Source: Sporosarcina sp. FSL K6-3457 (GTDB taxonomy: Bacteria; Bacillota; Bacilli; Bacillales_A; Planococcaceae). From it: 64,000 nucleotides of DNA. The stretch covers positions 1,567,501-1,631,500 of the forward strand of contig NZ_JBBOWX010000001.1 in assembly GCF_038007285.1 (NCBI RefSeq), given 5' to 3'. Shown one piece after another: positions 55,759 to 64,000 of this stretch. The notes beneath the pieces are model-generated. The model saw only the letters and a program-made list of their open reading frames with translations. It searched no databases and was not told the DNA's origin. How positions within the stretch are numbered: the stretch's first letter is position 1; the number at the start of each line of letters is the position of its first letter. A program made the translations under genes and the position numbers.

Positions 55759-57120
55759 ATGGCGCCCCTCTACAAAGAACTACAGGCTGTTGATGCGTAC
55801 ACTATCAGGTTGGCACATCCATTTTCGGATTATGATCGTCAGTTGTTGACGTTGTTTTATCAGCCCTTGATCGGGCGGGATGCCATGAGTTTGTTTATGA
55901 CGCTTTGGGCAGATGCGGAGCAGCAGGATAGTCCGATTTATAATCACTACCATCTGATGAATATTTTAACGCTGCCGCTAGGGCCTGTATTCGAAGCGCG
56001 GATTTCTCTTGAAGCAATCGGACTTATGCGTACATCGAGAAAGAAGAATGGGGATGCAAGGGAGTTCATATATGAACTACTACCTCCTCTGGACGCTAAA
56101 GCTTTTTTTGCAGACCCATTACTGTCGACATTTCTTTTTAGCAAAATTGGGGAGCAAGCGTATCGGAATTTACGTGCACGATTTATGTTAGATGTGAAGT
56201 ATGATAGTGATTTTGAGGACGTTTCTAGAACGTTTTTGGATGTGTATACTCCTATTCACCAAGGGACTGGCATGGATAAAGATGAGGCTATTGATTTTAA
56301 AGGGCGTAATGAGTTGATGGGTGTTCCATTTGTGCAGTCGGATTTTGATTTTGATCTTTTGCAATCTGGTTTATCTGAACAAATGGTCCCGCAAGCTTCG
56401 TTAGCTTCTGTTTCTAGGTCGATGATTGCGAAACTGGCGTCTTTGTATAACTTGAACCCACTCGATATGCAAAAAGTGGTGATGATAGCACTTGATGAGG
56501 ATCTTAAATTACCGGAAGAGCGATTGCGCAAAGCTGCCGCTGAATTTTATAAGATGAATGTCACAAAAAAACCGCCCCAATTGCAAAAAGTCTTTAAACA
56601 GGAGCCACCTAGACAGCAGGTTGAACTAAAATCGCGGGATGCTGAAAATGCTCATTATCTTGAGCATACGTCGCCGATTGATATACTGCGTGAATTGAGG
56701 GGGGGCAAGGAGCCATTATCTGTGGATGTTGAGTTAGCTGAAGGGTTAGTCCACACATATGAGCTGTCCTACGGCGTTGTCAATGCGTTGCTACAATATG
56801 TCTATCTTCGTAATGATGGGAAATTGACGAATAAGTATGTAGAGCGAATTGCTTCCCATTGGGCAAATAAGAAAATTGAGACGGCAGAAGCGGCGATAGA
56901 GATGGCGCGACAAGAGCATGATAAGTATATGAAGTGGAAAAATGAAGGACAGAAACCAGCTACGAATCGAAAGCCTACACGGGAAGAGAAAGTGCCAGCC
57001 TGGTTTACTAAAAAAGAAGAGGCAACGCCGAAAAAAACGACTCAGCAATCGGGTGATATCGCTGAGGAACGTCGTCAATTATTGAAGGAGCTAGGCGTAA
57101 CAGGAGACGAGGTGGAGTGA
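55759..57120 (+). CDS. dnaB: Replication initiation/helicase-loading protein DnaB (Gram-positive type)
   Basis: Membrane-associated primosomal protein that works with DnaD and DnaI to load the replicative helicase; not the helicase itself. 453 residues from the ATG at 55759, 5 bp after GGAGGAGTT. Two DnaD/DnaB domains: DDBH1 (about 15-130, SDYDRQLLTLFYQPLIGRDAMSLF) and DDBH2 (about 305-400, DILRELRGGKEP and YVERIASHWANKKI, the YxxxIxxxW motif). A basic, low-complexity tail leads to a conserved C-terminus. dnaI starts 1 bp after its stop. Confidence 0.93.
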   Translation: MAPLYKELQAVDAYTIRLAHPFSDYDRQLLTLFYQPLIGRDAMSLFMTLWADAEQQDSPIYNHYHLMNILTLPLGPVFEARISLEAIGLMRTSRKKNGDAREFIYELLPPLDAKAFFADPLLSTFLFSKIGEQAYRNLRARFMLDVKYDSDFEDVSRTFLDVYTPIHQGTGMDKDEAIDFKGRNELMGVPFVQSDFDFDLLQSGLSEQMVPQASLASVSRSMIAKLASLYNLNPLDMQKVVMIALDEDLKLPEERLRKAAAEFYKMNVTKKPPQLQKVFKQEPPRQQVELKSRDAENAHYLEHTSPIDILRELRGGKEPLSVDVELAEGLVHTYELSYGVVNALLQYVYLRNDGKLTNKYVERIASHWANKKIETAEAAIEMARQEHDKYMKWKNEGQKPATNRKPTREEKVPAWFTKKEEATPKKTTQQSGDIAEERRQLLKELGVTGDEVE

Positions 57121-57121
57121 A

Positions 57122-58066
57122 ATGGAACGAATCGGAGATACGATGAAACGTGTTGTGAAAGCACCGACATTTGCCGCACGTTATGAGGAATTGCGCAATG
57201 AGGTGATGGAAAGTCCAGGCGTCCAGCAATTTCTCGCGGATCATGCAGCTGATGTTGATAAAAATGTTGTTGACCGTAGTTTAACGAAATTATACGATTA
57301 TGCGTCAGCCTCACATGATTGTGAGAAATGCCCTAATCTTGGAGGCTGTGTCAATTTACTGAAAGGGTTTGAACCGAAATTAGTGCTCACGCGAGGACTG
57401 ATTGACGTAGAGTATGTAAAATGTAAGAGTAAATTGGTGGATGAAAATAATCGTAATGTTGCTCGAATGATTGACAGTTATTATATGCCGAAGGATGTCA
57501 TGGAGGCAAAACTGCAAAATATTGATATGTTTTTTGACGATAGTAGAGTAAGAATTGTCCGTGTAGCCAAAGACTTTCTGAATGCTTTTGATGAAACTGG
57601 TGAGCTTCCGGAGAGGGGAATGTATATTTACGGTCCGTTTGGCATTGGTAAATCCTTCATTCTAGGTGCTTTAGCTAATGAATTGGCGAACCGTCGAATT
57701 CGTACAGTTGCGGTATACGTTCCCGAATTTCTACGTGAAATGAAGCAATCAATTCAAGATCAGTCACTCAATGAAAAAATTGACTTTGTAAAAAATGCAC
57801 AAGTGCTCATGCTTGATGATATTGGTGCAGAAACGATGTCTGCTTGGACGCGTGATGAAGTGCTAGGTACGATTTTGCAGTTTAGAATGGCTGAAAAATT
57901 GCCGACGTTCTTCACTTCGAATTTTAGTTACGAAGAATTAGAGCACCACTTGACATATACACAGCGTGGTGAAAAGGAAGCTGTTAAGGCCGCGAGGATT
58001 ATGGAAAGAATTCGTATGATCAGTAGTCCGTTACAACTTGACGGGGAAAATAGGCGTGGAAAATAA
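57122..58066 (+). CDS. dnaI: Primosomal protein DnaI (helicase loader)
   Basis: AAA+ ATPase that delivers the replicative helicase to the origin or restart sites; 314 residues. The N-terminal helicase-binding domain (1-105) holds a zinc site with C67, C70, C76 and C101 (CEKCPNLGGC). Walker A is GPFGIGKS (171-178), Walker B is LMLDDIGAE, and sensor 1 is FFTSNFSYEEL. The arginine finger is expected in ARIMERIR. The ATG overlaps the spacing of the dnaB stop and is tightly coupled to it. Confidence 0.95.
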   Translation: MERIGDTMKRVVKAPTFAARYEELRNEVMESPGVQQFLADHAADVDKNVVDRSLTKLYDYASASHDCEKCPNLGGCVNLLKGFEPKLVLTRGLIDVEYVKCKSKLVDENNRNVARMIDSYYMPKDVMEAKLQNIDMFFDDSRVRIVRVAKDFLNAFDETGELPERGMYIYGPFGIGKSFILGALANELANRRIRTVAVYVPEFLREMKQSIQDQSLNEKIDFVKNAQVLMLDDIGAETMSAWTRDEVLGTILQFRMAEKLPTFFTSNFSYEELEHHLTYTQRGEKEAVKAARIMERIRMISSPLQLDGENRRGK

Positions 58067-58072
58067 GACAGA

Positions 58073-58114
58073 GGCGTATGAGTAAGTCTTAATGCTTAAT
58101 CATACGCCTTTTGT
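58073..58114. terminator. dnaI terminator
   Basis: AGGCGTATGA / TCATACGCCT arms with an inner AGTAAG/CTTAAT part and a T tail on the plus strand. Confidence 0.75.
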
Positions 58115-58138
58115 CATTATTCATGTAATGAGTCGATA

Positions 58139-58342
58139 TTAAAAATTCCTTTTTCCGGGATCTAAATCATTATTGTTCCGCGTCCGATTGTTGTTTTTTT
58201 GTGTTTTCAATTGATCGACATCAAATGTAGAGCCGAATTCCCCGCGCATATCATTATTGTCAGGGTTTTGATTTTGATAGGGTTCTTGATTTTGGTTTTG
58301 TTTCCGGTTTTTGTTAGGATTTCTGTCCTTGTTATTGGGCAA
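58139..58342 (-). CDS. Small N/Q-rich protein resembling gamma-type SASP
   Basis: 67 residues, very hydrophilic and rich in Asn, Gln, Lys and Pro. The TTG at 58342 follows GGAGGTGATG with good spacing; no ATG fits. It contains GEFGSTFDVDQLKTQ, which resembles the EFASETD..VK GPR-protease repeat of gamma-type SASPs (SspE), amino-acid stores of spores. The overall match is loose and only one such motif is present. Upstream, GAATA and CAAGATA at 17-bp spacing make a weak sigma-G-like promoter. Between dnaI and thrS, where B. subtilis has ytxC. Confidence 0.55.
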   Translation of the reverse strand: MPNNKDRNPNKNRKQNQNQEPYQNQNPDNNDMRGEFGSTFDVDQLKTQKNNNRTRNNNDLDPGKRNF

Positions 58343-58422
58343 AACTCATCACCTCCATGAACGTATCTTGTGCACAAAGACATTTTTTATTCCTTGGAAA
58401 ACTTCAGCAGAAAAAAATGGAC

Positions 58423-58451
58423 TTGCATTTAAAATGTAATCGGCGTATACT
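58423..58451 (+). promoter_or_regulatory. Sigma-A promoter of the thrS T-box transcript
   Basis: TTGCAT (58423-58428), 17-bp spacer, TATACT (58446-58451). Confidence 0.75.
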
Positions 58452-58640
58452 CGGACTTAATAAATAATCATTAAACTAAAATGCAACGAAGAGGACAACA
58501 ATCGATTTGTCGACCTACAGAGAACGGGGCCATTGGCTGGAAGCCCTGACGGATAGACAATCGATTTACCACCTTGGAGCAGTGATAGTGAACATTGTTA
58601 GTAGCTATCGACGGTACCGGCCCGTTAGCCGATGTCAAGC

Positions 58641-58778
58641 TTCATCTTTCCGACGTTTATGTCTAGCTTCAGTGGCTAGACGCTCGGGTCATAAGCCAGC
58701 TCGGCTGTGCGGTAAAAACCACCGCTTCGCCAATCCGTCTTATGCCTGTCGCGTCTAAGCAGCCACTTCCGCTTTTCA
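58641..58778 (+). repeat. Cruciform repeat inside the thrS leader
   Basis: Nested arms run from outside in: AGTGGC (58671-58676) / GCCACT (58762-58767), AGACGC (58678-58683) / GCGTCT (58751-58756), CATAAG (58690-58695) / CTTATG (58739-58744), GCGGT (58709-58713) / ACCGC (58721-58725). Flanks GTCTAGCTTCAG and CTTCCGCTTTTC resemble a repeat I recall from many Bacillales genomes. It is unrelated to the six-copy family in this window. Confidence 0.7.
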
Positions 58779-58825
58779 TTTTTGTGTTGGACTGAAGAAA
58801 CAAGGGTGGAACCGCGAGCTAAAGC

Positions 58826-58858
58826 TTCGTCCCTTTCCAGGGATGGGGCTTTTTTTGT
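58826..58858 (+). terminator. T-box regulated terminator of thrS
   Basis: CGTCCCTTTCC / GGGATGGGGC stem followed by seven T. Confidence 0.8.
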
Positions 58859-58885
58859 TGGAAAAAATAAAAAGGAGTGTTACTA

Positions 58886-60820
58886 ATGGCAGATATGATT
58901 AAATTACAATTTCCGGATGGTGCAGTGAAGGAGTTCCCACAAGGAACGACAACGGAGGATGTTGCAGCATCTATTAGCACGGGACTACGAAAAAGTGCGT
59001 TGGCAGGTAAAGTCGGGGATAAGCTGGTCGATTTAAAAACACCACTAACTGAAGGCGGAGACTTTGGAATTATTACACCGCAATCAGCTGAAGCACTTGA
59101 GATTTTACGTCATAGTTCAGCGCATCTTTTAGCACAAGCTGTGAAGCGTAAATTCCCTGATGCAAAATTGGGCATTGGACCTGTTATTTCTAGCGGTTTT
59201 TATTATGATATTGATTCACCAACACCGATTACGGCAGAGGATTTGCCTGAAATCGAAAAGGAAATGCGCCGCATTATCGGTGAAAATGTTGAAGTGATTC
59301 GTCACGATGTATCACGTGAAGAGGCGGAACGGATTTTCACAGAAATCGATGACCAATACAAACTTGAACTTCTTGAAGCAATTCCGGCAGGTGAGCAAGT
59401 GTCACTTTACGAACAAGGTGATTTCATCGACCTATGTCGTGGTGTTCATGTCCCATCAACAGGGAAACTCAAAGAATTTAAATTGCTAAGTATCGCCGGT
59501 GCTTATTGGCGTGGCGATTCCAATAATAAAATGTTACAGCGTATTTATGGAACGGCCTTCTTCAAAAAAGAGGAACTAAAAGAGCATTTACGTCTGCTGG
59601 AAGAAGCGAAAGAACGTGATCATCGTAAAATCGGTAAAGAACTTGATTTGTTTATGAATTCTCAAAAAGTTGGGCAAGGTTTACCATTGTGGTTGCCGAA
59701 AGGTGCAACGATTCGCCGCGTTATTGAGCGTTATATCGTCGATAAAGAAGAGAGATTAGGTTATCAGCATGTCTATACACCGGTGCTTGGTAGCAAAGCG
59801 TTGTATGAAACATCAGGGCATTGGGGCCACTACCAAGATGGTATGTTCCCTGTCATGAGCATGGACAACGAAGAGCTAGTATTACGTCCGATGAACTGTC
59901 CGCATCATATGATGATTTACAAAAATGGTATTCACTCTTATCGTAATTTGCCAGTTCGAATTGCTGAATTAGGCACAATGCATCGTTACGAAATGTCTGG
60001 AGCACTTTCAGGTCTACAGCGTGTGCGTGGAATGACATTAAACGATGCACATATTTTTGTTCGTCCAGACCAAATTAAAGATGAATTCCGTCGGGTTGTA
60101 GAGCTGATTATTGAGGTCTATAAAGACTTTAATATTACGGATTACTCATTCCGTTTGTCTTATCGTGACCCGGCCGATACAGAAAAATATTTCGATGACG
60201 ATAAAATGTGGGAGCATGCACAACGTCTATTAAAAGAAACATTGGATGAAATGGGCTTGGATTACGTTGAAGCGATTGGTGAAGCTGCATTTTATGGGCC
60301 GAAGCTAGACGTTCAAGTGAAGACGGCTATCGGTATGGAAGAAACGCTTTCTACTGCACAGCTTGATTTCCTTCAGCCAGAACGTTTTGATCTGACATAT
60401 GTAGGGGAAGATGGTAAGCAGCATCGTCCAGTCGTTATTCACCGTGGTGTTGTATCTACAATGGAACGTTTTGTTGCATTCCTAATTGAAGAATATAAAG
60501 GTGCATTCCCAACTTGGTTGGCGCCTATTCAAGTAGAAGTGATTCCTGTATCACCAGATGCGCATTTTGACTATGCAGATGGCGTACGTGAAAAACTAGT
60601 TGCAGCTGGCTTCCGTGTAGATATTGATAGCCGCGAAGAAAAAATCGGCTATAAAATCCGTGAAGCACAAATGCAAAAAGTACCTTACATGCTCGTACTT
60701 GGCGACAAAGAAGTGGAAGCCGGCGAAGTAAATGTTCGTAAATACGGCGAACAGAAATCTGAAAGCATGCCGTTTGAGGAATTTATTGCGAAATTGCAAG
60801 AAGAAGTATCGCAATTTTAA
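58886..60820 (+). CDS. thrS: Threonyl-tRNA synthetase
   Basis: Class II synthetase that charges tRNA-Thr and edits serine; 644 residues. The ATG at 58886 follows AAAGGAG. The TGS domain is at 1-65, and the editing domain at about 70-220 with [16 protein letters not shown] (HxxxH) and the [10 protein letters not shown] cysteine/histidine. The catalytic core (about 245-535) has motif 2 [21 protein letters not shown], zinc ligands in [12 protein letters not shown], and motif 3 [19 protein letters not shown]. The anticodon-binding domain is about 540-644. Controlled by the T-box upstream. Confidence 0.98.
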   Translation: MADMIKLQFPDGAVKEFPQGTTTEDVAASISTGLRKSALAGKVGDKLVDLKTPLTEGGDFGIITPQSAEALEILRHSSAHLLAQAVKRKFPDAKLGIGPVISSGFYYDIDSPTPITAEDLPEIEKEMRRIIGENVEVIRHDVSREEAERIFTEIDDQYKLELLEAIPAGEQVSLYEQGDFIDLCRGVHVPSTGKLKEFKLLSIAGAYWRGDSNNKMLQRIYGTAFFKKEELKEHLRLLEEAKERDHRKIGKELDLFMNSQKVGQGLPLWLPKGATIRRVIERYIVDKEERLGYQHVYTPVLGSKALYETSGHWGHYQDGMFPVMSMDNEELVLRPMNCPHHMMIYKNGIHSYRNLPVRIAELGTMHRYEMSGALSGLQRVRGMTLNDAHIFVRPDQIKDEFRRVVELIIEVYKDFNITDYSFRLSYRDPADTEKYFDDDKMWEHAQRLLKETLDEMGLDYVEAIGEAAFYGPKLDVQVKTAIGMEETLSTAQLDFLQPERFDLTYVGEDGKQHRPVVIHRGVVSTMERFVAFLIEEYKGAFPTWLAPIQVEVIPVSPDAHFDYADGVREKLVAAGFRVDIDSREEKIGYKIREAQMQKVPYMLVLGDKEVEAGEVNVRKYGEQKSESMPFEEFIAKLQEEVSQF

Positions 60821-60834
60821 CGTGATATAGCAGG

Positions 60835-60942
60835 GAGTTTAAATTCTCTGTTAAGCCTCCGGCGGATAGTACGATTTTCAAAGGAGCTTTTCGAGCTCGC
60901 TCAAAAAAATCTGGACATAATTATGCAGGGCATAATTGATCT
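60835..60942 (+). repeat. Dispersed structured repeat, copy 6
   Basis: TTAAGCCTCCGGCGGAT as in copy 4, then AAAGGAG and a nested hairpin (GATTTT / AAAATC outside, GAG/CTC inside). The terminal palindrome is AATTATGC (60919-60926) / GCATAATT (60930-60937), where C-G pairs of copy 3 are replaced by T-A. It lies 15 bp after the thrS stop. Confidence 0.75.
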
Positions 60943-60951
60943 AGTAAATGA

Positions 60952-61000
60952 ACAGCACCTGCCATTGCAAAATTCCATGCAATGGCAGGTGTTTTTTTAT
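60952..61000 (+). terminator. thrS terminator
   Basis: CACCTGCCATTGCA / TGCAATGGCAGGTG, 14-bp perfect arms, then seven T. Confidence 0.88.
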
Positions 61001-61071
61001 AGGGTGAACAAAAACACCCCATTTCCTGTATAATGAAGGAAAACATAGGCATAGTTGCTAAAGGAGAACGA

Positions 61072-64000
61072 ATGATGCTGATAACGTTAAGGAAACCCTC
61101 GCAAATTGTCACAGTGAAACAGGCTATTGAAATAGTTCATACGCTCTGGAATGGCAAATCACGTAAGGAACTTCGGAGCTATTTGGAGGATATTGAAACG
61201 GAGGAAGAGCATTATAGGCTTATTCGTCTCCTGGATAACGGTATGATGAATCATTATGCCAATTTTCTGGCCGCGCGTGCCCATAAACGTTTTCGTTCTG
61301 CACGGACCTTTGCTTGGAAATGCCATGCTCTACTGGAAAAAGGACATCCGATGGAAGTGGAGACGCTTATTGAACACTATCTTGCTTCTAGCGAATGTAT
61401 ACAGGCAACGCCAAAAGAATTGAATAGTATTCGGCGCGTTTATTTGAGTGCCCTCGTTATGCTGAATCGAATACCGGATGCAGAAGAAATGGTGCAGGAA
61501 ATACGAGCGAACGGTGGGCATTTGTTTGCCGATCAACATACACCATTTTTGATAGCGGCTAATCGCTATGTTGAAGCGGAACAAGAACTTCGGGTGGCCC
61601 TCGGTCTCCCAGCTAAACAGCGTGGGGATCTTGCGCACTTAGCATTAGCGGATTTACTGTCAAGACGGGGAGAGCATCTGGAAGCTATTCATATGTTGAC
61701 GGAAGGTGCTAAAAAATTTGAATGTGCCCTCGTGATGAAAATAGAGCGTGTTGAATATTTGTATCATCTTGGCCGTTTTGAACAATTGCTCATAGAGCTG
61801 CGCATTTTAAATGAACAAAATCCCTATCATATTCGCAAAGATTATTTCATATATCTGCAAGCAGAGCTGTTGTATCGATTGGAGAGGTGGGAGGAGTTTC
61901 AGAACTGGGTTGTTACACATGCGACGTTATTGAAGTCGACAGTGTTTGGCAAAAATACGATTGATTTCTCGATGTCGCATAGGGCAATTGGGCTTAATCC
62001 CATCAAGCAAAAAGTGAACTATTGCGTGCCTGCATCGATTGCTATGATGCTCGGGACATTTGGTATTGAAAAATCACAGGATGATATTGCTGAACATATT
62101 TTTGACGTTACCGGATCGAAAATTAGTGATACTGTTCGATATATGGAGTCACTGGGCTTTGTGACGAAATATTTTAAAGGGTCCGTTGAACTATATAAGC
62201 CCTTGATTGATGCAGGTGTGCCTATTTTACTCGATCTCTTTATCGAAAATAGTTCCCATGTGCAAGTGGTTAAAGGCTATGATGACCGTATTGGTACGTT
62301 GGAAATCCAAGACCCGAATAGCTTGCACTCCTCGTATGTTCGATACGAACGCTTCGATACAATTTATCGACTGAAGGACCGGTTATCAATCGTATTTGTT
62401 CGTCCTGAACAATCGGATTTGTTGGAAGGGCTAGGAGAGGAAAATCATCTATTTTTCAAAGGGATTTTTCAGCATTTAGACAAGTTAGAAGAAGATGTAG
62501 AAAAATACATAGATGATATGCTTGTATTCCTTGATGCGCATACTAAAGAATTATACGTCTCTATTTTAGGTCTTACGGTTATTCAGCATGATAAGCTGGA
62601 GCCGAAGTTGGAACAGTGGCGTACACATTTAAGGACAGTGTTAGGAACAGAAGATCATGGGCTAAACTTGATGATTGCTAGTTCTTATCATCGTTATGGA
62701 GAACAAGAAAAATTTCGAGACATCATTGGGAAGCTAAAGAAACAAACACCTTTTATACAGTTTCTCTTAGGCGTAGAAGCTTATAAGCAGGATCGGACAG
62801 AAGAGGCGATTGTTCATCTGAAATCGGCGTTAGAGATGGACCCTTATCAGCCTGTCGCTTATGCTTATCTTGCCAATTGCTATAGTGACATAGGGGAGCC
62901 AGTAAAGGCTTTGCAATTTTCTAAAGTAGCGCTTTGGCAAGATTCCTCTAGAGAATTTATCCGAACAGCCTATGCGAATGCACTACTTGCTGCTGGTAAA
63001 ATTGAAGAGGCATTGAAGCAATTTCAAATGCTGGTGAACGATTTTCCGACAGAAGCTTATTACCTCTATGAAGTTGGGCGTTGTTATTTAGGACAAGATG
63101 TTGAAAAAGCGGTGGAGTATTTTAAACGTTCTATGGACTTAAACCCGCTGATCGCATACCCGTACTTGCGAATTGCTGAAGTACAGATGGATGAAGAACG
63201 ATGGGAGAACGCAGAAGGGACGCTGCTAAAAGGGGTTAACAGCGGTATCTCTTCTGAGAAGACGGGATTATTATGGTTATATATTGGGCATAGCCATAAG
63301 GCGCGAGACCAATTTATACAGGCGGAGCAGGCATATTGGCATGCGGCAGAAAGAGATGTAAATAAGGACAATTTGGCTATCATCTATAGAGTGCAGGCCG
63401 TTATTCGGCAAGAGGAATGGGAGCGTGCAGAGCAAATCATTCAGCAAACTTTAGAAGCAGACTATAATGCTGATATTGCATTTCGTGCGGGTGCTATGAT
63501 GTTTGACGAAGCGGAAACTAAAGAGCAGCATGAAGTAGCGGTTTGGAGAATGGAAGAAGCTTTACGGCAACTGCAAGAAGATATCGTTCAGTACGTTCGG
63601 CTATACGTAGATGCAATTGAGTATACGCCCGCAATGGAGCAGGGGGCAGACCTACTTGCAGAATTGCGTGCAATAACGGATGACACGGATATATACTGTT
63701 ATGAGGCGTATTTACGAGAGAAATTGGGACAATTGAATGAGGCAGAAGCATTGTTAAAAGAAGCGCTGAATTTGAGTGCGCCCAATACATTCCCTCATTA
63801 TCGATTAGGACTTTTGTATAAGGAAATGGAACAGCCAACTCTTGCGATTGCCCATTTTCAAACCTGTCTTGAACTTGATGTGGATTTTCATTCTGCGCGT
63901 GAAGAACTTGTTCAATTGTATGGAGTTGGCGCTCATGTTGGACGTGCTAAAACATATGCACTGGAGTTATTAGCGGATTGTCCGGAGGTATGTGATGTTA
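61072..64000 (+). CDS. Large TPR protein with an embedded C39-like cysteine peptidase domain (partial)
   Basis: Open from the ATG at 61072 (8 bp after AAAGGAG) to the window edge without a stop: 976 codons so far. No signal peptide or membrane segment. The N-terminal 300 residues are helical, TPR-like. About 304-425 form a papain-like C39 domain: cysteine C318 in QKVNYCVPASIAMMLG, histidine H396 in SSHVQVVKGYDD, and D414 in IQDPNS. From about 430 onward tetratricopeptide repeats recur (for example KSALEMDPYQPVAYAYLANC, FKRSMDLNPLIAYPYLRIAE, LKEALNLSAPNTFPHYRLG). Function unknown; a regulatory or peptide-processing protease with a TPR docking surface is an inference. A TGTATAAT -10-like box lies at 61027-61034. 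Confidence 0.8.
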   Translation, partial: MMLITLRKPSQIVTVKQAIEIVHTLWNGKSRKELRSYLEDIETEEEHYRLIRLLDNGMMNHYANFLAARAHKRFRSARTFAWKCHALLEKGHPMEVETLIEHYLASSECIQATPKELNSIRRVYLSALVMLNRIPDAEEMVQEIRANGGHLFADQHTPFLIAANRYVEAEQELRVALGLPAKQRGDLAHLALADLLSRRGEHLEAIHMLTEGAKKFECALVMKIERVEYLYHLGRFEQLLIELRILNEQNPYHIRKDYFIYLQAELLYRLERWEEFQNWVVTHATLLKSTVFGKNTIDFSMSHRAIGLNPIKQKVNYCVPASIAMMLGTFGIEKSQDDIAEHIFDVTGSKISDTVRYMESLGFVTKYFKGSVELYKPLIDAGVPILLDLFIENSSHVQVVKGYDDRIGTLEIQDPNSLHSSYVRYERFDTIYRLKDRLSIVFVRPEQSDLLEGLGEENHLFFKGIFQHLDKLEEDVEKYIDDMLVFLDAHTKELYVSILGLTVIQHDKLEPKLEQWRTHLRTVLGTEDHGLNLMIASSYHRYGEQEKFRDIIGKLKKQTPFIQFLLGVEAYKQDRTEEAIVHLKSALEMDPYQPVAYAYLANCYSDIGEPVKALQFSKVALWQDSSREFIRTAYANALLAAGKIEEALKQFQMLVNDFPTEAYYLYEVGRCYLGQDVEKAVEYFKRSMDLNPLIAYPYLRIAEVQMDEERWENAEGTLLKGVNSGISSEKTGLLWLYIGHSHKARDQFIQAEQAYWHAAERDVNKDNLAIIYRVQAVIRQEEWERAEQIIQQTLEADYNADIAFRAGAMMFDEAETKEQHEVAVWRMEEALRQLQEDIVQYVRLYVDAIEYTPAMEQGADLLAELRAITDDTDIYCYEAYLREKLGQLNEAEALLKEALNLSAPNTFPHYRLGLLYKEMEQPTLAIAHFQTCLELDVDFHSAREELVQLYGVGAHVGRAKTYALELLADCPEVCDV

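Larger units (their letters stand above)
58480..58858 (+). promoter_or_regulatory. Threonine-specific T-box leader, enlarged by an inserted repeat
   Basis: Antitermination leader responding to uncharged tRNA-Thr. The T-box AGGGTGGAACCGCG is at 58803-58816, followed by a terminator (about 58828-58857). The likely specifier ACC is at 58568-58570, followed by ACCTTGGAG, paralleling the tyrS leader. The leader is about 380 bases, against about 200 for tyrS, because a cruciform repeat sits between stem I and the antiterminator. Confidence 0.88.

Noticed and set aside
58507..58758. 83-codon plus-strand frame in the thrS leader
   Set aside because: It lies within the T-box and cruciform repeat and has no ribosome site.

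Overview
The window looks like a chromosomal segment of a low-to-moderate GC, spore-forming member of the Bacillales, most like Planococcaceae (Sporosarcina-type). The reasons are the gene order, the SASP genes with sigma-G-type promoters, T-box leaders, ezrA, dnaB/dnaI, gapB and phoPR. The order closely follows the Bacillus subtilis tyrS-rpsD-dgcP-ezrA-nifZ-thiI-sspA ... ackA ... dnaE-acc-pfkA-pyk ... citZ-icd-mdh-phoPR-polA-mutM-coaE-gapB-nrdR-dnaB-dnaI-thrS block. Family assignments come from reading motifs and from known synteny; no database was searched.

Layout. 1-2914: the N-terminus of a probable class A penicillin-binding protein (minus strand), a T-box leader plus tyrS, and a cobalamin-binding-type protein. 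2935-6110: an accessory stretch between tyrS and rpsD, with small AT-rich orphan genes, a probable frameshifted gene, decayed gene ends and a secreted pectate lyase. 6122-19925: rpsD with a long leader, the diguanylate cyclase dgcP, methionine gamma-lyase, free Met-R-SO reductase, ezrA, nifZ-thiI (sulfur transfer to tRNA/thiamine), three tandem alpha/beta SASP genes, an acyl-CoA synthetase, rarD and an NAD kinase. 20035-31191: sppA-yteJ, tpx, ytxK-ackA, a universal stress protein, ald, an M24 peptidase, ytkL, ytoI, ytpI and nrnA. 31214-41153: dnaE, a GntR/FadR-type regulator, accD-accA, pfkA-pyk, fxsA and ytvI; this block links DNA synthesis, fatty-acid initiation and lower glycolysis. 41330-49648: TCA genes citZ-icd-mdh, a MaoC-like hydratase, phoPR and an hflKC pair. 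49871-60820: polA-mutM-coaE, gapB, nrdR-dnaB-dnaI, a small spore-type protein, and a T-box leader plus thrS. 61072 to the end: a very large TPR protein with an embedded C39-like cysteine-peptidase domain, cut by the window edge.

The most unusual signal lies between the genes. Six copies of a modular, same-orientation, structured repeat (about 40-310 bp) sit at 666-722, 4274-4583, 12710-12890, 22177-22217, 49717-49850 and 60835-60942. All share a terminal palindrome, or in the first copy half of it. The full-size copies also share a nested hairpin whose stems vary in a compensatory way, and hairpin modules are added or removed at fixed points. A second, unrelated cruciform repeat sits inside the thrS T-box leader. 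Other points of interest are a dnaE whose PHP metal-binding motifs are lost, a FadR-type operator in front of the gntR-accDA operon, a candidate CcpA site at citZ, three near-identical sigma-G promoters, and the TPR-C39 fusion.
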